Shown one piece after another: positions 24,730-27,703 of a stretch of 27,703 nucleotides of DNA; the first letter of the stretch is position 1; each line of letters opens with the position of its first letter. A program made the position numbers and the translations under genes. The DNA lies in contig SFCP01000015.1 in assembly GCA_004558535.1 (NCBI GenBank), forward strand, positions 1 to 27,703, written 5' to 3'. The DNA is from Bacteroidales bacterium. GTDB lineage: Bacteria > Bacteroidota > Bacteroidia > Bacteroidales > Bacteroidaceae. The notes below the pieces were generated by a model that was not told the origin of the DNA, did no database searches, and saw nothing but the letters and a program-made list of their open reading frames with translations.

Positions 24730-24828
24730 ACGCGTATTCTTATATCTTTGGTGGAGGGGAAGCCGGTGCAGGGCGGGCGCAGCGCGTCAAAACAGGCCTG
24801 CATACCATGCTGTGCCTCCTATCTTCTG

Positions 24829-24836
24829 CAAAGGTA
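24829..24836 (-). promoter_or_regulatory. Putative -7 box upstream of purF
   Basis: TACCTTTG on the minus strand matches TAnnTTTG 99 bp ahead of the purF ATG. No -33 TTTG is visible at the right spacing. The 278-bp gap after yaaA and this box suggest that the purF-carA-carB-aspS unit starts here. No riboswitch was recognised in the implied ~90-nt leader. Confidence 0.35.
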
Positions 24837-24940
24837 AGCAAAAAAATCATGCCGTCCCCTCATCCGCCCCCGCTTTTCAAAAATATTTGTGCAGAACGGT
24901 GGAAAAGATGTAAAAAGTGCGGGTGGAGAATAGACCCCGT

Positions 24941-25001
24941 CCTCGCTGCCCCGTTATCCATCATTGTCCTCTCGATGCTGCCTCCTCGCTGCCCCGTTAT
25001 C
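24941..25001. repeat. 18-bp perfect direct repeat downstream of yaaA
   Basis: CCTCGCTGCCCCGTTATC occurs at 24941-24958 and again at 24984-25001, 43 bp apart, immediately beyond the yaaA stop. The rest of the yaaA-purF gap holds no recognisable gene. It may be a local tandem duplication. Confidence 0.8.
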
Positions 25002-25007
25002 ATCCCC

Positions 25008-25808
25008 TTATGCCGGACGCACGAATTTGGGGAAGTCGGGATTGTGGTAGTCCGGGTCAAGGGTAAAGCCGGCGTAGGAGAATGTGGTGAGTGTTTCGGG
25101 GGTGCTGCAGTGGTGCTGGTGGATGGCGTGACGCGCCATGGCTCCGCGTCCGGTCTTTGCCCATACTGCCTGAATGGTGCGGTGGCCATTTCGTTCCACG
25201 TAAAAGAGCGGCTTGACAATCCGCACGGATGCTTCGACCCGGCGCCAATGAAACAGGTGCTGAAACTCTTCGGTGGCCAAATGGAGCAGAATGCCGTCGT
25301 CGGCGCGGACGGCGGTAATCAGTTCGTCGGTCAGTGCATCGCGCCAGTATTCGGCGAGGCTCTTCCCACCGGTGCAGGACAGGGTGATGCCGGCCTCCAT
25401 GCGGTGGGGCAGCACGCTGTCGGTGGGGCGCAGCAGACCGTATAGATAGGAAGCTATCCAAAGGTGCCCGGCTGCCCAGGCTGCTTCGGCGGTCGTGAGC
25501 GAGGGGGCGTCGAGATGGCGGTAGGCGGTGCCCCGGTAGGCCCATAGCGCAGGTGTTCCCTCGTCAGGGGCAGACAGGGCGATGCGCTGATAGTGTGCGT
25601 GGGCGGCTGCTGCCAGTCGGGGGCTGCAGCGCAGCATGGTGGCCAGCTGGTCGGGGGCGCAGTCGCTCAGTTCGCGGGCGATGGTGCAGGCGGTGGCCCA
25701 GCGCCGCGGATTTGTGGAGGACAGGCAGGGAGACAGACCGGCGTCTACCCCGGAGCCGGCGGAGGGCCGGTTGATCATGGTCTTGGAGGGAGCGAGGAGT
25801 ATCTGCAT
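25008..25808 (-). CDS. yaaA: YaaA-family (DUF328) peroxide stress protein
   Basis: YaaA in E. coli lowers intracellular free iron during peroxide stress and binds DNA. The 266 residues carry the family landmarks: N-terminal LLAPSKTM (4-11), WAYRGTAYRHLDA in the middle, YLYGLLRPTDSVLPHRME (matching the family's LSGLYGLLRP segment), and a C-terminal FSYAGFTLDP. The length is close to the usual ~250. The gene begins 6 bp behind the malQ stop, so the two are probably co-transcribed; the functional reason is not evident. Confidence 0.9.
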   Translation of the reverse strand: MQILLAPSKTMINRPSAGSGVDAGLSPCLSSTNPRRWATACTIARELSDCAPDQLATMLRCSPRLAAAAHAHYQRIALSAPDEGTPALWAYRGTAYRHLDAPSLTTAEAAWAAGHLWIASYLYGLLRPTDSVLPHRMEAGITLSCTGGKSLAEYWRDALTDELITAVRADDGILLHLATEEFQHLFHWRRVEASVRIVKPLFYVERNGHRTIQAVWAKTGRGAMARHAIHQHHCSTPETLTTFSYAGFTLDPDYHNPDFPKFVRPA

Positions 25809-25814
25809 GGGGCG

Positions 25815-27703
25815 TCATGCGTTGGCGCGTCCGCTGCGGCGGATGAGGGCGCGTAGTTTTTCGTTGAAGGGGGTGGAAGCGCGGAGTGCTTCAAGGGTGA
25901 GGTGCATGCGATAGCGCCAGTAATGGTTGGGGTCGGCGGGGCAATTGATTTGCTCCTCTTCGGGCCGGGGGTGGCGCAGCCGGGCATCCATGCCGAGCAG
26001 GTCTTGCAGGGCAATGAGGCATAGCATGGAGGGGGCGGCCAAGTGGTCGGCCACCATTTGCTCGCAGGCATCGGCAGGGGCATCGGCGGGTGCTTCGCCG
26101 CTGCGGTGGAGTACTTCCTGCCAATAGGCTTGGGTCTGCGTGGCGGACTCCCGCCACCATAGGCGGAATGGGGCCATGTCGTGTGTGCCGGGTGTGGCTA
26201 CGCTCATATAGGGGTAGTCGGCTGTCCGGGCAAAACGAACGCCCCACTGCTTGGGCATGCGCTGGATTTCCAGTGACAGGATGCCCAACTGCTCCAGCAC
26301 GCCCCTGACGCAATCCGGTATCATGCCGAGGTCTTCGGCGCAGGGCAGCATGCCATTAGGAGGGCCGACGGGGCAGCCGGCGCGCTCGGTATAGTCGACA
26401 GCATGGTCGGCATAGTTGATGACGGCAGGAAGTTTCTCGAGTGCGCGCTGGGCCCAAAAGTCATTGTGGCGCACATAGAAGAAGTCTTCGTGCAGGCGGT
26501 CAAAACCCTGACGGTCGGCAGCGGAGAGGTTTTCGTAGACGGCAGTCTTGTGCGCCATCACGCGTGGATGATATTGCCCCGGGTGTTCGCTGTCCTCGAT
26601 GAAGAGGACTTCGGCGGCAGCATCGAGCAGGGCTTCGCGGAGTGCGGCGGGATGCGGCAGCCGATGGTAAATAGCTGCTTGGGTGGAGAAGTCGGGGCGA
26701 AGCCGGCAATCTCCGTTCGCATCTGTCTCTAAATAGAGGTCGGGCGACAGGTGGGCAGTAGTGCAGATGGCATGCAGTTTTTCCAGCATCCGCCCTACGA
26801 TTATCGGTCGGGCAAACCGGTCGGGATGGCCGGTGAAGCCGAAGGCGCGGATTTCGTCGCAACTGAGCGGCAGGGCGGGGCGAAAATGTCCTAAAGTGCC
26901 GTAACGCTGGGCGACGGGTATCTCCCAAATGCGGAAGAAGCCGAGCACGTGGTCTATGCGGTAGGCGTCGAAATATTGGGCGGTGTGGGCCAAACGTCGG
27001 CGCCACCAACCATAGCCGTCGGCAGCCATCGCTTCCCAATTGTAGGTGGGGAAGCCCCAGTTCTGTCCCTGTGTGGCAAAGGCATCGGGCGGTGCGCCGG
27101 CGGCTCCGTCGAAGTGGAACAGCTCGCTGTCTTCGCGGGCGGGCACACTGTCGCGGCAGATACCGATGGGTATGTCGCCCTTGAGCATTACGCCGCACTC
27201 GCGGGCTACGGAATGGACTTCGCTGAGCTGGCGGTGTAGCAGGTACTGCACGAAGATGTGATATTGCCGCTCGTGCTCCAATGTAGCGGGTCTGTCGGCA
27301 GGCCAGCAGCGGAAATCGGCGGTGTGGAAGTAGTCACGGCATGCACAGAAATCAGCGTAGGACGTGAGCCAATGAGCGTTGTCACGACAGAACTTGCGGT
27401 ATTCGTGGGCGTGTCGTACGCGGTCGCCTTCTTCCTGAAACAGCTCATGTAGCATTTGGCTTTTCAGCTTCCAAACGGCCTCGTAGTCCAGCTGCGGCAG
27501 TTCGTTGAGTGCAGCTGCGGCAGCTTTGTGGTGGGCGTAGGCAGCGCTGTCGCTGATGGTCCGTGCATCGAAGTAGATGGGATGCAGTGCGAATACGGAA
27601 ATGGCGCTATAGGGGTAGGAGTCGCGGCAGCTGCCGGTGGTTGTGGTGTCGTTGATGGGGAGGAGTTGCACGGCGCTCATACCGGCATCGGCTGCCCATC
27701 GGA
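25815..27703 (-). CDS. malQ: 4-alpha-glucanotransferase MalQ, DPE2-like, 5' end outside window
   Basis: This amylomaltase (GH77) transfers glucan chains between maltodextrins in cytoplasmic glycogen/maltose metabolism. The frame is open to the window edge: the codons before the Met at 27680 read RWAADAG, normal GH77 sequence, so this Met is internal and the gene is partial. Numbered from that Met, the nucleophile is Asp243 in AYRIDHVLGFFRIWEIP. The acid/base Glu is in PCAEDLGMIPD, and the transition-state Asp is in PGTHDMAPFRLWW. NDTTTTGS-RDSYPYSAISVFALHPIYF and the IDHVLGFFRIWEIP form resemble the plant DPE2/Bacteroidota type, which carries N-terminal CBM20 starch-binding domains. Those would lie beyond 27703. 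yaaA follows after 6 bp. Confidence 0.95.
   Translation of the reverse strand, partial: RWAADAGMSAVQLLPINDTTTTGSCRDSYPYSAISVFALHPIYFDARTISDSAAYAHHKAAAAALNELPQLDYEAVWKLKSQMLHELFQEEGDRVRHAHEYRKFCRDNAHWLTSYADFCACRDYFHTADFRCWPADRPATLEHERQYHIFVQYLLHRQLSEVHSVARECGVMLKGDIPIGICRDSVPAREDSELFHFDGAAGAPPDAFATQGQNWGFPTYNWEAMAADGYGWWRRRLAHTAQYFDAYRIDHVLGFFRIWEIPVAQRYGTLGHFRPALPLSCDEIRAFGFTGHPDRFARPIIVGRMLEKLHAICTTAHLSPDLYLETDANGDCRLRPDFSTQAAIYHRLPHPAALREALLDAAAEVLFIEDSEHPGQYHPRVMAHKTAVYENLSAADRQGFDRLHEDFFYVRHNDFWAQRALEKLPAVINYADHAVDYTERAGCPVGPPNGMLPCAEDLGMIPDCVRGVLEQLGILSLEIQRMPKQWGVRFARTADYPYMSVATPGTHDMAPFRLWWRESATQTQAYWQEVLHRSGEAPADAPADACEQMVADHLAAPSMLCLIALQDLLGMDARLRHPRPEEEQINCPADPNHYWRYRMHLTLEALRASTPFNEKLRALIRRSGRANA

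Noticed and set aside
24730..24828. Purine-type riboswitch in the purF leader
   Set aside because: No conserved purine-riboswitch core or convincing three-helix layout could be seen by eye.

Overview
The window looks like chromosomal DNA of a Bacteroidota bacterium, order Bacteroidales (genus not resolvable here; Prevotellaceae-like is a guess). The grounds are a 2481-residue SprA/Sov type 9 secretion translocon next to ruvA, promoters of the TTTG / TAnnTTTG type, a two-domain pyruvate phosphate dikinase, a DPE2-like MalQ and a divergent ~630-residue PurF beside carA-carB. Most of the window is moderately GC-rich; the first ~2.3 kb is visibly AT-richer and looks acquired.

Layout. (1) 1-1764, plus strand: a three-gene HipB / HipA-N / HipA-kinase locus, organised like the HipBST toxin-antitoxin systems. 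The HipB repressor is cut short, and a perfect 8-bp palindrome sits at the promoter. (2) 1765-2334: convergent intergenic DNA with two short elements bounded by inverted repeats, one carrying a terminator-like hairpin, then a strong hairpin behind ppdK. (3) 2335-5011, minus: ppdK, broken by a small frame-disrupting deletion just before its catalytic-cysteine segment. (4) 5012-5936: a 0.9-kb gene-free stretch packed with repeats: a consensus ppdK promoter, two alternating purine-pyrimidine tracts, a ~410-bp inverted-repeat-bounded element holding a G-rich minisatellite, and a five-copy 14-bp repeat array behind dnaG. (5) 5937-16374, minus: ruvA, sprA and dnaG in transcription order. The last 26 codons of ruvA are repeated twice more downstream at an exact 110-bp period. 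(6) 16672-24729, minus: purF, carA, carB and aspS, closely spaced and probably one transcript supplying purine and pyrimidine precursors (phosphoribosylamine, carbamoyl phosphate) and charged tRNA-Asp. (7) 25008-27703, minus: yaaA preceded 6 bp upstream by malQ, whose 5' end is outside the window.

Every confident gene except the hip locus is on the minus strand. No tRNA, rRNA or CRISPR array was recognised. The points most worth a second look are the ruvA tail triplication, the HipBST-like locus with a shortened HipB, the ppdK lesion, and the repeat-dense region between ppdK and dnaG. None is proven to be a new system from sequence alone.
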